The notes: generated by a model from the letters alone, not told the origin. A DNA stretch of 64,000 nucleotides from Spodoptera frugiperda (GCF_023101765.2 NC_064216.1:12217545-12281544), one strand, 5' to 3'. Positions 11,821 to 23,500 are shown, numbered from the stretch's first letter. A program made the numbers and translations.

Positions 11821-12005
11821 CACACTAGGATTTTTTCCTGTGTCGTGGGTGCGTTTACAAACATACAAGTTCACATACACATGACACCCAGATCCGAAAC
11901 AACAATTTGTGGATCACACAAAGAGTTGCTCCGTGCAGGAATCGAACCCGCTACACGTTAGGCAGCAGCCGGTTGCCCAGCCACCGCGCCAACCGTGCAG
12001 TCTAT
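11821..12005 (-). mobile_element. tRNA-derived SINE (family 1), minus orientation
   Basis: Reverse complement of the 8318-8520 element: AACAACAATTTGTGGATCAC, GCAGGAATCGAACCCGC (B box reversed) and CAGCCACCGCGCCAACCG (A box reversed). The 3' tail is at the left. TATTTAT is present on both sides as a possible target duplication. Confidence 0.82.
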
Positions 12006-12734
12006 TTATTTAACATAGGTATAAGAACCCCAAATTACCAAAAGTTACAGTAAAGAAAATAAGATAGGACCTTACACCTTATTACCAGTAATTAAGACTT
12101 ACATATTACAAGATCTGATTGGATTTGCAAATTGTTGACGCAGAACCTTCAACCAAAATAATCAACCAAACCACAATCAAACACAAAATTCTAGATGCAA
12201 TAAAAACAGCTACTGATAAAGAGTCAACAGCATCTTCAAATTACTAACTTGCGTTAGTAATCGCAACAGCATTAAAAACTTAATCTTCAACTCCTACTCC
12301 AAAAAGTATTACAGAAAAATCAACCGTATAACTGAAAAAATAAGACAAAATTTCATCCGCAACTCACCGTATCCACTGCATCCAAACGCATACACAACAC
12401 GTATTGATACGGATATATTTCGATAAAATAAATAAAATAATCGAAAGCACGCGTTCGGCTCCTACGACCGCTCGCGGGCACGGCGGCGCACCGACTGCTT
12501 ACCTAAGCCTACTGACTTAGAAAGACTGTATATTGCTACCAAAATTTCACTGCGCCCGCCCTGTTTTGTTTTCAGTGTGAGAGCAATTCCTACTACAATC
12601 TACATGTCCTATCCCCCACTAGCAGGTTTTTAAATACTTGTTAAGTGTTGGCAAAATGAGTCTATTCTAGATATACACTAAATTTTGTTTGGGGCGTGAA
12701 AAAAGTATAAGAAACAAATATAAATTATGTACCT
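12006..12734. other. No gene recognised
   Basis: AT-rich with a GC-rich patch at 12,455-12,500 (GCTCCTACGACCGCTCGCGG). No coding frame. Confidence 0.3.
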
Positions 12735-12962
12735 AATGCCGCTATACAATGTACAACCACTTTTCACCATTTGTGCTATAAGTCCCACGTAGTAGTGGTG
12801 AGCCTTTTGCCATATACTGGGTACAAGTCCAGACTCATTGTTACTACTGAGAAATTTTCGAAAAATCGAAAAAGGCAAATAATTCTCTGCCCGACCCGAG
12901 AATCGAACCAGAGACCCTTTGCTCGGCAGTCGCACTCGCGACCACTCGACCAACAAGGCAGT
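12735..12962 (-). mobile_element. tRNA-derived SINE (family 2), most complete copy
   Basis: On the plus strand: ATGCCGCTATACAATGTACA, CCCACGTAGTAGTGGTGAGC, GCCATATACTGGGTACAAGT, GAGAAATTTTCGAAAAATCG, then CCCGACCCGAGAATCGAACC and GCACTCGCGACCACTCGACC, which reversed give B-box and A-box-like segments of a tRNA-like head. Confidence 0.8.
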
Positions 12963-13309
12963 AAACTGAGTCTAATCTAGATATAAAAATATGAAAATAT
13001 TTGTTTGTGGCGTGACAAGAAAAGAAAGTATAAGAAACTAATATAAATGATACCTAACGTATGGATGTCTGAAAGAGGTCTCGATTTCAGATCCCTAAGC
13101 TTAAATGTGGTTGACTCTCTTGGTATGGACAACAGATAGTACTATACTCCACTGATCATAGCTTCAAATTCAAACTCAAAGATTTACCAATAATTCAAAA
13201 TTCTGAAGAAAAAGTAAAGTTTGACTCCAGCGCCATCTATGTTATAAATCTAAATTATATATTTTTAGTTATAAATCTAAACACATCAAAATAACAATAA
13301 AATAGATTA

Positions 13310-13315
13310 TTTATT
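13310..13315 (-). terminator. Likely poly(A) signal of GRHPR
   Basis: AATAAA on the minus strand, 55 bp beyond the stop codon of GRHPR. Confidence 0.5.
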
Positions 13316-13370
13316 TATACTTAATATTCTATAAACATACATAATATCTAAAAAACATTTTCTATTTTCC

Positions 13371-14003
13371 TTACAACTCTGCAGGCATTGGTTTACCTTT
13401 GAGAGCAGCTAAAATATTGTTGGCAGTGAGTTCACTCATCGTGTTTCTAGTCTCGATGGCTGCACTGCCAATATGAGGTAGTACGACGCAGTTAGGAAGC
13501 TTTAGAAGCGGATTATCTAAAGGCAATGGTTCAGGAGTAGTGACATCAAGTCCGGCTGCTCTGATGGTGTTATTTTGCAGCGCTTCAATCAAGGCATCCT
13601 GATCAACAGTCCCACCTCGACTTGTATTAATGAATATAGCAGTGTTCTTCATTTTCTCAAAAGCTGCTTTATTGAACATTGCCTTAGTTTCAGGTACTAG
13701 CGCAGCGCAGCAGATGATGAAGTCGCTTTGGGTTAGAAGTTCATCAAAGGTGACTTTAATGGCGCCTGTTTCTTGGGCTTCAGGGCGTTCAGAGCGGTTG
13801 AAATAGAGGATCTTCTTGGTGTTAAATGCTTTGACACGTCGTGCGACCGCTTGTCCGATGCGGCCGAAGCCCACGATGCCGACGGTAGAGCCTGCTAGTC
13901 CAGGTCCGGTCATCCAGGTCGGAGCCCACGACTTCCAACCACCAGTGCGCGCTTCATGCTGCGCCTCGGGGAGACGACGTGATGTCGATAGAAGGAGCGC
14001 CAT
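13371..14003 (-). CDS. GRHPR: GRHPR exon 3
   Basis: Residues 114-323 and TAA stop. The acceptor on the minus strand is ATTTTCAG. It contains the whole nucleotide-binding domain and the three catalytic residues. Confidence 0.96.
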   Translation of the reverse strand: MALLLSTSRRLPEAQHEARTGGWKSWAPTWMTGPGLAGSTVGIVGFGRIGQAVARRVKAFNTKKILYFNRSERPEAQETGAIKVTFDELLTQSDFIICCAALVPETKAMFNKAAFEKMKNTAIFINTSRGGTVDQDALIEALQNNTIRAAGLDVTTPEPLPLDNPLLKLPNCVVLPHIGSAAIETRNTMSELTANNILAALKGKPMPAEL

Positions 14004-15448
14004 CTGAAAATTATATGAGACAATTTATAATAGCTAGATAGCTACTGATGATATGGCAGCTTTGTGGATAATGGATGTGATTAATTCAGAAGATAATTGG
14101 AACAATTAGACTGAAAGTTTCAAATACCAATGAATATTACTTATTTATTTAGGTAAACATAGTTATAGATAACAATTTTGTACTTCTACAAGTAACTACT
14201 TATGGTTTGTGTTTATAAGGTAGTATAAACCACAGTCTTTATTTGATGTATTACTATTTTCTCTTAAACTTTTATCTGCCACTCTCACTAACCACATAGT
14301 TATGACATTGCTGAATGAATACAATATTCTACAATACATATTCTTCATGAATACAATACTGGACTTTCTCCTGTTGTTGTAGGTGCATTTACAAACATAC
14401 ATGTGCACATACACATCACACCCAGACCCGGAACAACAATTTGTTGACCACACAAAGAGTTGTGCTGTGAGGGAATCAAATGCAGACATATAGATAGACT
14501 TCTTATTGGACAACAATATGGTTGCAATTAGATTAGTTAGGTACCATGACATATATGAAAACTGGATGCCCTAGTATACACTCCTCTACCTAAATCCATT
14601 ATATAATAGGCATGATCTTTAAATACTCACAGTCAATTCAGCAGTAGCATCAGTAAGTACATCCGGAGTGTATCCGATCTGGACACCTCTCTTCTTGCAC
14701 TCCGCCAAATCTATGTGGTCATGGCCCACGGAGATTGTTCCTATAACCTTCAGACCTGGCCCAGCTGCGTCCAGCACCTCTTTATCTATTCTATCAGTTA
14801 GAGAACAGAAGATACCGTTTACACCAGCAATGGCCTTTAGCAGTTCTTCTCTTGGCATCGTTGATGGGTGCGTTGACATTTTTACGTCACATCTGTAATT
14901 TGAGATATGAACAAATTAGTTATTTATTAATTAAAATTGTAATTATACAAAACAGGATATGCCAACAGTATTATTGATAACATTTTGAGACCTACAAATT
15001 ACTAGACTAATATTGATTCAAAGATCCTTTAAGAGTCTAATTTTTTCTAAATTATTTAATCCTATTTTTGTTATCAACTAGATTTGAAAGAGGATTCTAG
15101 AATAACAAGAACCTATATACAATTATAATAACTACTAGTTATACAACATAACTAATCATAAAAAAAATCAAGATCAACAGTAACCAGATAGACAAGTGAA
15201 AACATTACAAATTATACATAATCAGACCCAATAAGAACTGAATTAAATATTTTGGTATAGAATCACAATTTCTAGAACAACCATATGTCTCACACATGTA
15301 TGAGCATACGTAACTGTACACAACTGTATGTTACAAATAAATATGTACATTACAATAATGAATCTACTTACTCTTTCTTCAGCAGGTCTATGCCGCCCTG
15401 GGGCATATCATTGCGCGTCACAAACACTTGGAACCTTTCGGAGCTCAT
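13371..15448 (-). CDS. GRHPR: Glyoxylate reductase/hydroxypyruvate reductase (D-2-hydroxyacid dehydrogenase)
   Basis: The enzyme reduces glyoxylate to glycolate and hydroxypyruvate to D-glycerate with NAD(P)H. Exons in transcription order: 15448-15372 (77 nt, exit phase 2), 14892-14631 (262 nt, exit phase 0), 14003-13371 (633 nt with TAA). All introns are GT-AG. The product is 323 residues; human GRHPR has 328. Seen in the translation: the SVGHDHID and GYTPDVLTD segments of the substrate half, the Rossmann motif GFGRIG (158-163), and the catalytic triad Arg242 (in NTSRGG), Glu271 (in TTPEP) and His290 (in LPHIGSA), in the family's order. It ends in PMPAEL. The 5' end may be longer (see the upstream ATG entry). 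It lies tail-on to the intergenic region and is transcribed in the same direction as the next two genes, with no overlap. Confidence 0.95.
14370..14492 (-). mobile_element. SINE family 1 fragment in GRHPR intron 2
   Basis: It has GTGCATTTACAAACATACAT, CACACCCAGACCCGGAACAA and TTTGTTGACCACACAAAGAG, then decays within the B-box region. The tRNA-like head is missing. Confidence 0.75.
14631..14892 (-). CDS. GRHPR: GRHPR exon 2
   Basis: Residues 26-113. The acceptor on the minus strand is AATTACAG and the donor ACT|GTGAGT. It holds the catalytic-domain lobe with PREELL, SVGHDHID and DVLTDATAEL. Confidence 0.95.
14893..15371 (-). other. GRHPR intron 1
   Basis: An AT-rich intron of 479 bp; no repeat recognised. 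Confidence 0.7.
15372..15448 (-). CDS. GRHPR: GRHPR exon 1
   Basis: It begins at ATG 15,448 and covers residues 1-26 of the short form, with the VFVTRNDMPQGG segment. The donor reads GA|GTAAGT on the minus strand. Confidence 0.9.
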
Positions 15449-15514
15449 CTTCCTTGCAGCAACGACACCGCGGACTAAAGACGGTGCTGACGAAACTACT
15501 CTTTTATAAATCAT
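15449..15514 (-). other. GRHPR: Possible N-terminal extension of GRHPR: mitochondrial presequence-like
   Basis: An ATG at 15,514 lies exactly 22 codons upstream of, and in frame with, the 15,448 start. The nearest in-frame stop is only a few codons further upstream. The 22 residues contain five Lys/Arg, no acidic residue and a run of Val/Ala/Ser, which is typical of a mitochondrial targeting peptide. A TATAAA string lies in the same stretch (minus strand, about 15,505). Either this is coding, or it is the core promoter of the short form. Inference only. Confidence 0.45.
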
Positions 15515-16489
15515 CAATACTCTGTTAGGAGGTTATTTTCCAGTTGTTACCGGCTTCCTTGTTCGTGTTTGCGCCTCGCTAGCGATCCAAGGCCGTTTAT
15601 TCACTTCTCTGGCAAGTATCGAGGCGGAGCTGCTTCACTTTTTGTCACGCTTTCGCCCTTGAAAAGCGAAGGTTTGGCAAAGTATATTGTCATGTGAAGA
15701 GCAGCCACCGTTGCTAATATGACCTTGCCCCTAGTTGAACTTATAAACGATGATACGCTCATATTATCTACTTTAACTTACTAATACTGTTATTACGTAA
15801 AAGCTAAACGAGTCTTCATAATAATGTAAATTCTAAATAATGATAATATTATCGGTTATCATTGAGTTTACGAACGAACACGTGATGACGTTTGATTGAC
15901 ATATCAAGTGCTGTCTGTAGACTAGAATTTGAATATGAATATTGTCGACAAATCTCAATACAGTAATCAGTAACTGTTTACATATTAAAAAGATATACCT
16001 TTTTAAGTATTTTATCATCAATATAAGAAGAAATATAGGAAAACCTTATCTTATTAATTCATTTTCATACTTCTTGTATTTGTGTTATTAAAATTCAAAA
16101 ATTGACAGGAAGATTCCGTTTAGAAATGTGATTGCCCACAGAGTATACAACTATCTGAAATTAAAAGTTTATAGCGTGAAAACAATAAAATAAAACTTTC
16201 ATTGATTTCTAAAACCCTACTGTGCAACTAATTTTTTTTTTTTAACTAAATAACACGAATATTTTTTGTCCGAGCCGGAAATCGAATCACATGCCGCTTG
16301 TTACGCATCCGCGCTCACTTTGTAGTCAGTTTGAATGAAGATAAGTGAATAAAATATGCAACTTTAAAAGATGGTCTTATACTAAGGACTAGATGATAAC
16401 ACTGACTTCATAAATCAATGAAAATCAATAAGTTGTATAAACATCAGCATTTAATCATTTCTCACCTATAAATTAAATAATATAACAAA
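15515..16489. other. Intergenic region between GRHPR and TXNDC15-like
   Basis: It holds the GRHPR promoter (right side of 15,514) and the 3' flank of the TXNDC15-like gene. A degraded tRNA-derived SINE piece lies at about 16,268-16,325 (GAGCCGGAAATCGAATCAC). Nothing else is supported. Confidence 0.4.
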
Positions 16490-17328
16490 TTAATCATTAT
16501 GTTCGTGTTGAGCCTCTGATTCTCTCCAGTTATTTTGAACCATTTCCACAATCATAGTCCAGCACTTGGACTGCATGAAGTAATAAATAGAACAAACAAT
16601 AATAAACAACCATGATAGGACTAGAAAATAATCAGTTTCGATTTCTACCACACTGGATACTGGACCTTGAAAGTCTTTAGACATAACTACCAGACTCTGT
16701 GCATGCTTTCCTGTGACAGCATTAAGAAATTTACTGAAAGACTGTATATTATATTCTGTGCCATTGAATTTCCCATAGGGCCTGCCATTGTGAAACACTT
16801 TAAGTGTAGGCACCCCTACTATTCCATAAACAGTATTTGTGCCGCCATATTTCAAAGCATCTAGTGCTACCATTTTTACATCAGGGAATGCTCTTGCAAG
16901 TGCATTGAAGTGTGGTGCTGCTTTAGCACTGAAGGGGCAAGCTCTGGCATAGAAGAAGACAAGCAGACAATCAGCTTCCATGTCCCGACTTGTTATTTCT
17001 GGATTCACATGTAACAGTTTAATTAATTGTGAAGCATTGACAATTTCCACTGTTGGTTCCACTTCCTCACTGGTGTCATAGACTATTTCCTTGCACTTTA
17101 TGAGTTTCCGAGTTTCGTTAACAGTGTTGTTAGTGCTTTCTGCAGTAACATTGGCCAGGGTGACAGTGTTGTATAAATTAGTGAGTGTTTTGTTGACATC
17201 TGACACGACATTGGAGAGCAATGACTCTGAGTCATCGACATTAGGAACATCATTCACATCAATATCATCTTTTACCTCTGTTTCTGTTTCTTCCTGGATA
17301 TCAAATTGTGTTGTCACTGTTACAAGCG
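16490..17328 (-). CDS. TXNDC15: TXNDC15-like exon 2
   Basis: The minus-strand acceptor is TTTGTTTCCAG. It carries the whole thioredoxin domain, the membrane helix and a TAA stop. Confidence 0.93.
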
Positions 17329-17892
17329 CTGGAAACAAATTTAAAGATGGTAAATAAGATTATCAAAACTGTTTTTGTTGAAAATATGTAAATATTGACA
17401 GAAAAATAATGTAATTAACATTTTAAAGACTAATAAATTAATTAAAAACATATGATGCTTGCAGACAATAGTTGATTGATTATACACTTTCAAGTTCATT
17501 GAGCTCTTAATTATAATTATTTATTGTCAGACATAGAACTGGCTGAAATCTGTATTCAGTTTCAAATCCATATACTGAGCGATTATAACATATTTACGAA
17601 CTTATTAATGGATTCAAAACCTTGGGGAAAACCGATATCTATCTATTTTTTACAGATTTTTCTAGACCTCTAAGTTCTAATAGTTCAATTTATTTACATC
17701 ATTTTCCGATACAACGAAAGGTAGGAGAGGGCTTATGATGAAGCGGTTTCTAGCAAAATATTAATGTGAATTATGATTTCAGCCTGTGATAATGCAAAAA
17801 CATCTTTTGAACTCCAATTAGAATAATTCAGAATACTCACCAAACGCAAAGAACAACACAAAATAAAAATTTCTGCTTATTCGTAGATACAT
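16490..17892 (-). CDS. TXNDC15: TXNDC15-like thioredoxin-domain ER membrane protein
   Basis: Two exons: 17892-17841 (52 nt, exit phase 1) and 17328-16490 (839 nt), giving 296 residues. Order: signal peptide (1 to about 18, Phe-rich), an Asn/Thr/acid-rich luminal stretch with several N-glycosylation sequons, a thioredoxin fold with the active-site-like CPFS at 148-151 (C-x-x-S, as in human TXNDC15, which has CRFS), the cis-proline GVP at 191, one transmembrane helix (about 251-269) and a short charged cytosolic tail. The segment from SAKAAPHFNALARAFP onward follows human TXNDC15 closely. Human TXNDC15 is linked to Meckel-Gruber ciliopathy; its role in moths is unknown. With one Cys the motif cannot form an intramotif disulfide. 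Confidence 0.9.
17329..17840 (-). other. TXNDC15-like intron 1
   Basis: A 512-bp AT-rich intron; no repeat recognised. Confidence 0.75.
17841..17892 (-). CDS. TXNDC15: TXNDC15-like exon 1 (signal peptide)
   Basis: A 52-nt exon. ATG at 17,892, then 17 codons with Arg near the start and a Phe/Val/Leu core. The minus-strand donor is G|GTGAGT. The phase-1 exit matches the acceptor of exon 2 exactly. It is too short to be found as an open frame by length. Confidence 0.87.
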
Positions 17893-18978
17893 GTTGGATG
17901 TAGTTGACCACTATGACTAATAGAATAATTCGGAAAATCAGTGAAATACTTATTTAAATACGATTTAAAATTATAATATTTTTTGTTTCCTTTCATGACA
18001 TGACATTGTAAATAAATCAATCGGTTTGACGTTTTTGTTCCAATAACTGTCATCTAAATCTGTTGCGCGAAATAGCAACATATAAAAGTACACAAGATAA
18101 AAAGAGATAGGTATATTTTAATGCTTATAATTCCATTTGGGACCAATTTTGTAATCTGTAATGCGGAAACGTTTTCAGTTGCCTGCAAAAAAAAATCTTT
18201 ACAATTTTTTATCTGATGTTATTAGGTCTTATTCCGAGGTAAGCAGCATGAGTAAAAAACAGTGTCTACTAAATTCTTAGTATATAAACTACTTCCGTTC
18301 AAATAAATCTACCTACTTGATAAAATAGTGCTTAGATAGCAATAGTTCAATATACAACATGAGCTCATTGTCCTTTTACCGGAGTGGGCTCAATAGGGAA
18401 GATATAAAAGCTCTGAAGTCAGGGGATACTACTTTAAGCTTCTTTAATAAAGGAATATACTAAAAAATAAACTCTTATTTATCATTTCATAGATAATGTT
18501 TAATACATGTTATGGCAAGACAATATAAATACAGCCTAAATTAAAGTACTGAGCAATAATGTTTTATTACTTGTCCTATTTTGCTCAAGCAATCGCAGGA
18601 GTATAAAAAAATCTCATTTACAAACTGCATTGTCATCTAAAATTATTAAAATATTATTTCCCATAAAAATAAATCAATCAATTTTAAAATAAAGTAAGTA
18701 CCTATAGTTTAAAAAAATATTGTACTTGAGATTCATGTACAAAAAAATGATGATTATTGCTTGACTAGTTAAAAGTATAAAATTAAAATTTATCACATTC
18801 CTATATTTATCTCCAGTTATTCTCCACATTTATTTACTGATCCATGTTTTCATCACTCTATTCATTTTTGTGTGGGTATTGCAGAATAGAATAGAATCTT
18901 CCAATAGGAAAGCTGTGTTCCATACTGCCAGCTGTTTAGTTCATAGATAATCTATCTTCCCACCCTTCCCATGCTCAT
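17893..18978. other. Intergenic: TXNDC15-like promoter side and Myb/SANT-like 3' flank
   Basis: AT-rich with many AATAAA-like strings. Nothing further is supported. Confidence 0.35.
18829..18834 (-). terminator. Likely poly(A) signal of the Myb/SANT-like gene
   Basis: AATAAA on the minus strand, about 145 bp beyond its stop codon. Confidence 0.4.
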
Positions 18979-19467
18979 TCATTTATTCATACAAAGTTCT
19001 TTAGCAATACTTTTCAAAGCCTCTGTCTGTTCTTTCATCAGAGCTAATTTCTGTCTTAAATAGTCCTTCTTAAAGTTTAAATAGTCCTCTTTAATCTGTA
19101 TCTTTCGTTGTTCCTGTACCGCTAACAAATCACAATTGAAAGCACAGTTGTTTGTGTGTTTAGTATTTTGTTTTGTGTTATTTTTATGTTTCGTTTTTAC
19201 TTCAGGAGGTTCAGAGAATACTTTTTCTTCAGGTGCTGAGTCTGCATCGCTGTATGAAGCAGTAGATTCATTGACATTGTCAAAGCTATCCTGGTTGTTG
19301 TGTTCCTCGAGAGGTATGAATTCCGGAGTCTGATTGGTTGTTGAAGATACATTCTTTAGACCCAAAACTTCCTGCTCTGCTGGTGTTAGCATGACTACTG
19401 AGTTTGGCAGTTCACCATTTGTGTCAGCTTGCCGTTTCTTTGTTTTTGATCGTAAATCTTGCCAAGT
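18979..19467 (-). CDS. Myb/SANT-like gene exon 2
   Basis: The minus-strand acceptor is ACATTACAG, phase 0. It starts with TWQDLRSK, completing the third helix, then the polar linker and coiled coil, and ends at a TGA at 18,979-18,981. Confidence 0.87.
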   Translation of the reverse strand, partial: TWQDLRSKTKKRQADTNGELPNSVVMLTPAEQEVLGLKNVSSTTNQTPEFIPLEEHNNQDSFDNVNESTASYSDADSAPEEKVFSEPPEVKTKHKNNTKQNTKHTNNCAFNCDLLAVQEQRKIQIKEDYLNFKKDYLRQKLALMKEQTEALKSIAKELCMNK

Positions 19468-19800
19468 CTGTAATGTAAATTTGTTTTATTATGATTCATT
19501 AAAAATCAAATTAATATTTAGTACTTAAGTAGAATCTATTTTACAATATAATAATCTTTTAAACTAGATATGTTATATAAGAAACTATACTTTTCTCCAC
19601 TGCCTCCAAGACTTTCTTGCGCCGGGTATGGAGTTGCATTCATTAGCGATACTATGCCACAGTTGTTGGGAGTCACTGTAGTTGAAATCCTGTGTAACTC
19701 TGCAAGATATCAACTCAGGGTGTTTTGTCATTAATTCTATTAGCTTCTTCTTCTGTTTAGCAGTTACATAGACTCCCCTTTGTCTTTTACTTCTTTCCAT
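18979..19800 (-). CDS. Myb/SANT-like DNA-binding domain protein with C-terminal coiled coil
   Basis: Two exons: 19800-19591 (70 codons) and 19467-18979 (162 codons and TGA), giving 232 residues. Residues about 1-85 form a Myb/SANT-like domain of the type called Myb_DNA-bind_5: basic start, KKLIELMTKHPEL helix, LWHSIANECN helix, then KSWRQWRKTWQDLRSKTKK, the diagnostic third-helix region, which is created by the splice junction (K|T). The middle is polar and acidic. The last 50 residues are a Lys/Gln/Leu-rich coiled coil. Many lepidopteran genomes encode families of such proteins, and the domain is related to the Myb-like protein of Harbinger transposons, so this may be a domesticated gene. 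A target is unknown. It is transcribed away from NPC1. Confidence 0.85.
19591..19800 (-). CDS. Myb/SANT-like gene exon 1
   Basis: ATG at 19,800; the minus-strand donor is AAAA|GTATAG, weaker than the others in this window; phase 0. It encodes the first two helices of the DNA-binding domain. Confidence 0.85.
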
Positions 19801-20489
19801 TATTTGAAATACTTTTCATCTACATGCACGAGTAGTTGTATATTCTTTAACCATTTTGTTTAATTAAACTTGAAAGATGTATCAATTAAAGTAGGATCGG
19901 TCATTGCACGTGTATAAACTGATTGTAGTGTAGTACAGTATAGTGATGCTGATTAAAATTAATTTGCAATAATAATTATTATCAATATTGTACACAAAAC
20001 AATGCAAATAAAACAGATTCCGTCTTCATCTGTCAATTCTGTCAGTGTCAATGTCAACGATGACCTATTGAGTTCGACATTATTTGTTTAGAAACGATAA
20101 AACTGGAATCTTACCGGTGTCTTTAAAATATTTTCTATTTAATTTATTAACTATCTAATACTAGTTGTCATTAAATTCAGATTTATGTAAAACCATTTTC
20201 AATGCTCTAATGAAAGTATTTTTTTCCAATTTGGTACAAATTTTAATAGGTGTGGTAACAATTTTTAAACGTCATGATATCGGTATCGGCCATTTTGTTT
20301 TATATTTTTTGTCGATTGAACGAGGTCTGTCAGTCATTCATTAAATAAACGCCGAGTATCGCGGTAGTAATTTACGCCGTAAAACAATTCGTGAAATCAT
20401 TATACCTAGGCGTATCTTTTGTTTGTAAAATTATGATATGACGAACAGTTGTGTCTACTAAATCAAATTGTGAAATTAAGTGGGCAAAA
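19801..20489. promoter_or_regulatory. Probable bidirectional promoter between the Myb/SANT-like gene and NPC1
   Basis: A 689-bp gap between two divergent start codons. An insect initiator-like TCAGTC lies at 20,330-20,335 on the NPC1 side, about 155 bp before its ATG. No convincing TATA box is placed for either gene. Location and divergence support the call; no binding site is assigned. Confidence 0.5.
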
Positions 20490-20570
20490 ATGGCTGGCGC
20501 TGGAGGGATTTTACGTCGATTTCTACTCGTCTTCTTGGATTGTCTGCTTCTATTACAGCTAGCGCAATAC
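20490..20570 (+). CDS. NPC1: NPC1 exon 1 (residues 1-27)
   Basis: The start context is CAAAATGG, a good insect start. It encodes a short head with two arginines and a hydrophobic Leu/Phe core, which is a classic signal peptide. The donor after the CAATAC end is GTAAGT and the exit phase is 0. The likely signal-peptidase site lies in exon 2 (after the Ala-Ser-Ala near residue 33), so intron 1 splits the signal peptide. Confidence 0.93.
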
Positions 20571-23500
20571 GTAAGTGTCTAGAGATATTACATTTTCATT
20601 GTTCCGCGCTAATAAATCTAATAAGCATTGTAATACTAGTGTTTTTCTGTGTATGGCGTTGCAATGTTACTTCTCAGGAGAGTTCGCACTGTTAGATTGC
20701 AGTCTACGAACATTTATATATTTATTGCAGCGTACGTATGCAAAATTTCACTCCGCTGACTGTATTGTGTGGTCTCTGAACAATAATTTTCTCTTGATTA
20801 ATGCTTCTGTAGTACAATCTTACATCAACTCAATGAAAATTATACTCATTATCAAACTATAAATTAAGTATATAGCCTGACTGTTCATCAGGATACCATG
20901 ATCACTCCATTTATCTAAACTGCTATTCAAATATTTCACATACCAATTGAACTTCATTTAAGTTGTATATTTTTTAATGACTGAGGATTGTCCTTGTGCC
21001 ACAAAAAAGTTGTTATGATCCTAAACATCAGACTTATGAAATTGGTATTAAAATTATTGCAAAATGTTTAGGAATTGCTCAAAACTAATTGGTTATTTTT
21101 AGAAAATTTAAATAATTATATGTTTTTAATACTATTTAAAACAACCTATTATTATGTAAGTACATTAAGTACTTTTGCGGTGCCCAAAAAAGCCCATATT
21201 TGGGAAATATTGTATTAAAATTATAGACACACTACACTATGGATGCATTAAAGTGCTTTAATTTGAAAAAGAAACCACAATAACAAAGGCAACAGAATAT
21301 TCATTTTAAAAATTTAAATTTATAGTAATATAAAACCTTTAATAATGTATCCAGCAAGCTCATTAGCATGGAGGTTGATAAATAATATCCATAATAAACA
21401 AAAAAGTATGATAACAGGTTCCGATAAGAAACTGCATAAATGGCTGGCTGATAAGTTTGTATTTCCTATTGTTTAACATTAGTCGAGCATCAGGTGATCA
21501 TAATCAACCAATGGGAAGTCATATAATGGCTGCTATTACAGGAAAATGTACATTTTGAACTAGTGAGATAAAGCCTTATATTGCCTCTCTGGTTTACCTA
21601 CAAGTTATGAGGTATATAAAATCCATAACCATACAAAAGCTCTTTGATTTAACCATTTAAGTTAGAAATGGGTAATCATTTATTTAGTATTACACATTCC
21701 TTAATTTTATTATAATTTTCTTTCACTGCAATCTCTGATACCCGTATATATACATTAAAACATAGTCACATAACATTAAACAGCATGTAGTTTGTACCTG
21801 CAGATGTATTTAAAAGAGGTTTTGCTGATGAATATATTTATTATTGTTTTTTGTTATGTATCTGTCAGCCGTGTTAAGATTAGAGTAAAAAGGTATTGGG
21901 GAACCCCACTTGTGTTAACTTATGTGAAACACTGATAATGTTTGTTATCATAACTTTTCGGCTGTTGTCAATAACATCATTCATAGGTTTTACCGAGATA
22001 TGTTTTGACATTACTATCGAACAGCAAGTTTTTAACAAGCTCGTAATCTTGTGCTCTTGAGAACATCCATCTATAAGGATGCTTTTTCACCAGAGATGTT
22101 CTATGCTATGTTGTGTTTGGCTTCCACCATTCATATTAATTTGTACACATAGCTTAACACTTGTGAAAAACTTACTCAGTTAGGCTAATTATGTGTTTAT
22201 ATGGAAAGATATATCCTATGGATGCGTGCATCACATACTCGACCTGGGCCTCTTCTTCACACAGCTAACTACTTTGCGGCGGCGCATCTTCATAGCACTT
22301 ATTAATTTTCTAGTTCTTGTAACTTATTAAAGTACTGTACCATGCTGCAATGTCGAGATTATAATTTATAATTACTGTAGCGTGATGATAATCATTCCAG
22401 AACGAATAGAAAAGGGGACATCAAACATGTCGAGTTGATCATAAATTGACATGACACAGGCTGATATTATGTCAATCAGGAACTCAAATGGTCCAATTAA
22501 GATTAATTTATACCAATAACTGCGTGTGCTCTTCAATTGATACAGAATTAAGCTTAGTAAAGGCGTCTGCATTCTAAATAAAGATATCGGAAGAATTTTA
22601 TTGTCTACTAATGATAAAATTTTGATATTTTGTTAGTTAAAAGAACATAGTTTCGAGTTTTTCTAAGCGCGGTCATTACACGTATTCAAGATCACATTGT
22701 GTTATCTACGTAATAATGTACATAGGTATTTAATCAAATAATAAACATTGCTCTGTTGATAACTATTAACTGCGTATGTTTGAGCTAGCGCACTATTTTT
22801 GTTGATATTGAATGGGGCGTTATTCATCAATGTTATCACTTGGTATTTCTCATTAGGCCAACTTAAGTGTTATTCAGAATCTATTTCCGGACCCGCATCT
22901 ATCTGTCGGTCTTCATTCTACTAGTTAATAGAAGCAAAGTGTTAGTGAATAGGTACTGTTAATAGTAATTTATTGTATGACCATTCGACTTATCTCGATA
23001 GTCTATGATCTAATAGACGCGGATGCAATTTCCATATAGTTACTACTTTAAATCTTGCGAGTCTCGGAAGTCAAATTGTCAAAACTAATAGAACGTGTTT
23101 CAATACGCAAGTCTATTTAACTTTTATGTTAAGTGAAAACAAAATATACAAAAGCTGACATTTAAAATAGATTAAATGTGTTAGGATTAAGATCCATGTG
23201 CACACTACAGACTTGAGAGTCTATAATTATATTCACTAGCAACATTCTTTGTTTTTGTCAGTCTACACGCTTTGTACCGGTTGTTTTGCAGTCCGCCGGC
23301 AACGTCTGACGACCACAAGGAATACTTCAAACAGATTAGAATAACATGACACGCTCAACCTTGACCTTAGCTAAACGTACGGAAGGGCGTCGGACACGAT
23401 ATGACAACGAACTAAAATAATCCTTGTCAAAATCCAATTTACGTTCAAAACTCCTGCCATGAATGTTAAGGACAAGCACATGGTAATTTTTACACCGAGG

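Noticed and set aside
8318..12962. tRNA-like A and B boxes at several places
   Set aside because: They belong to SINE heads with tRNA-unrelated bodies and tails; none folds into a complete tRNA with an anticodon stem I could defend.
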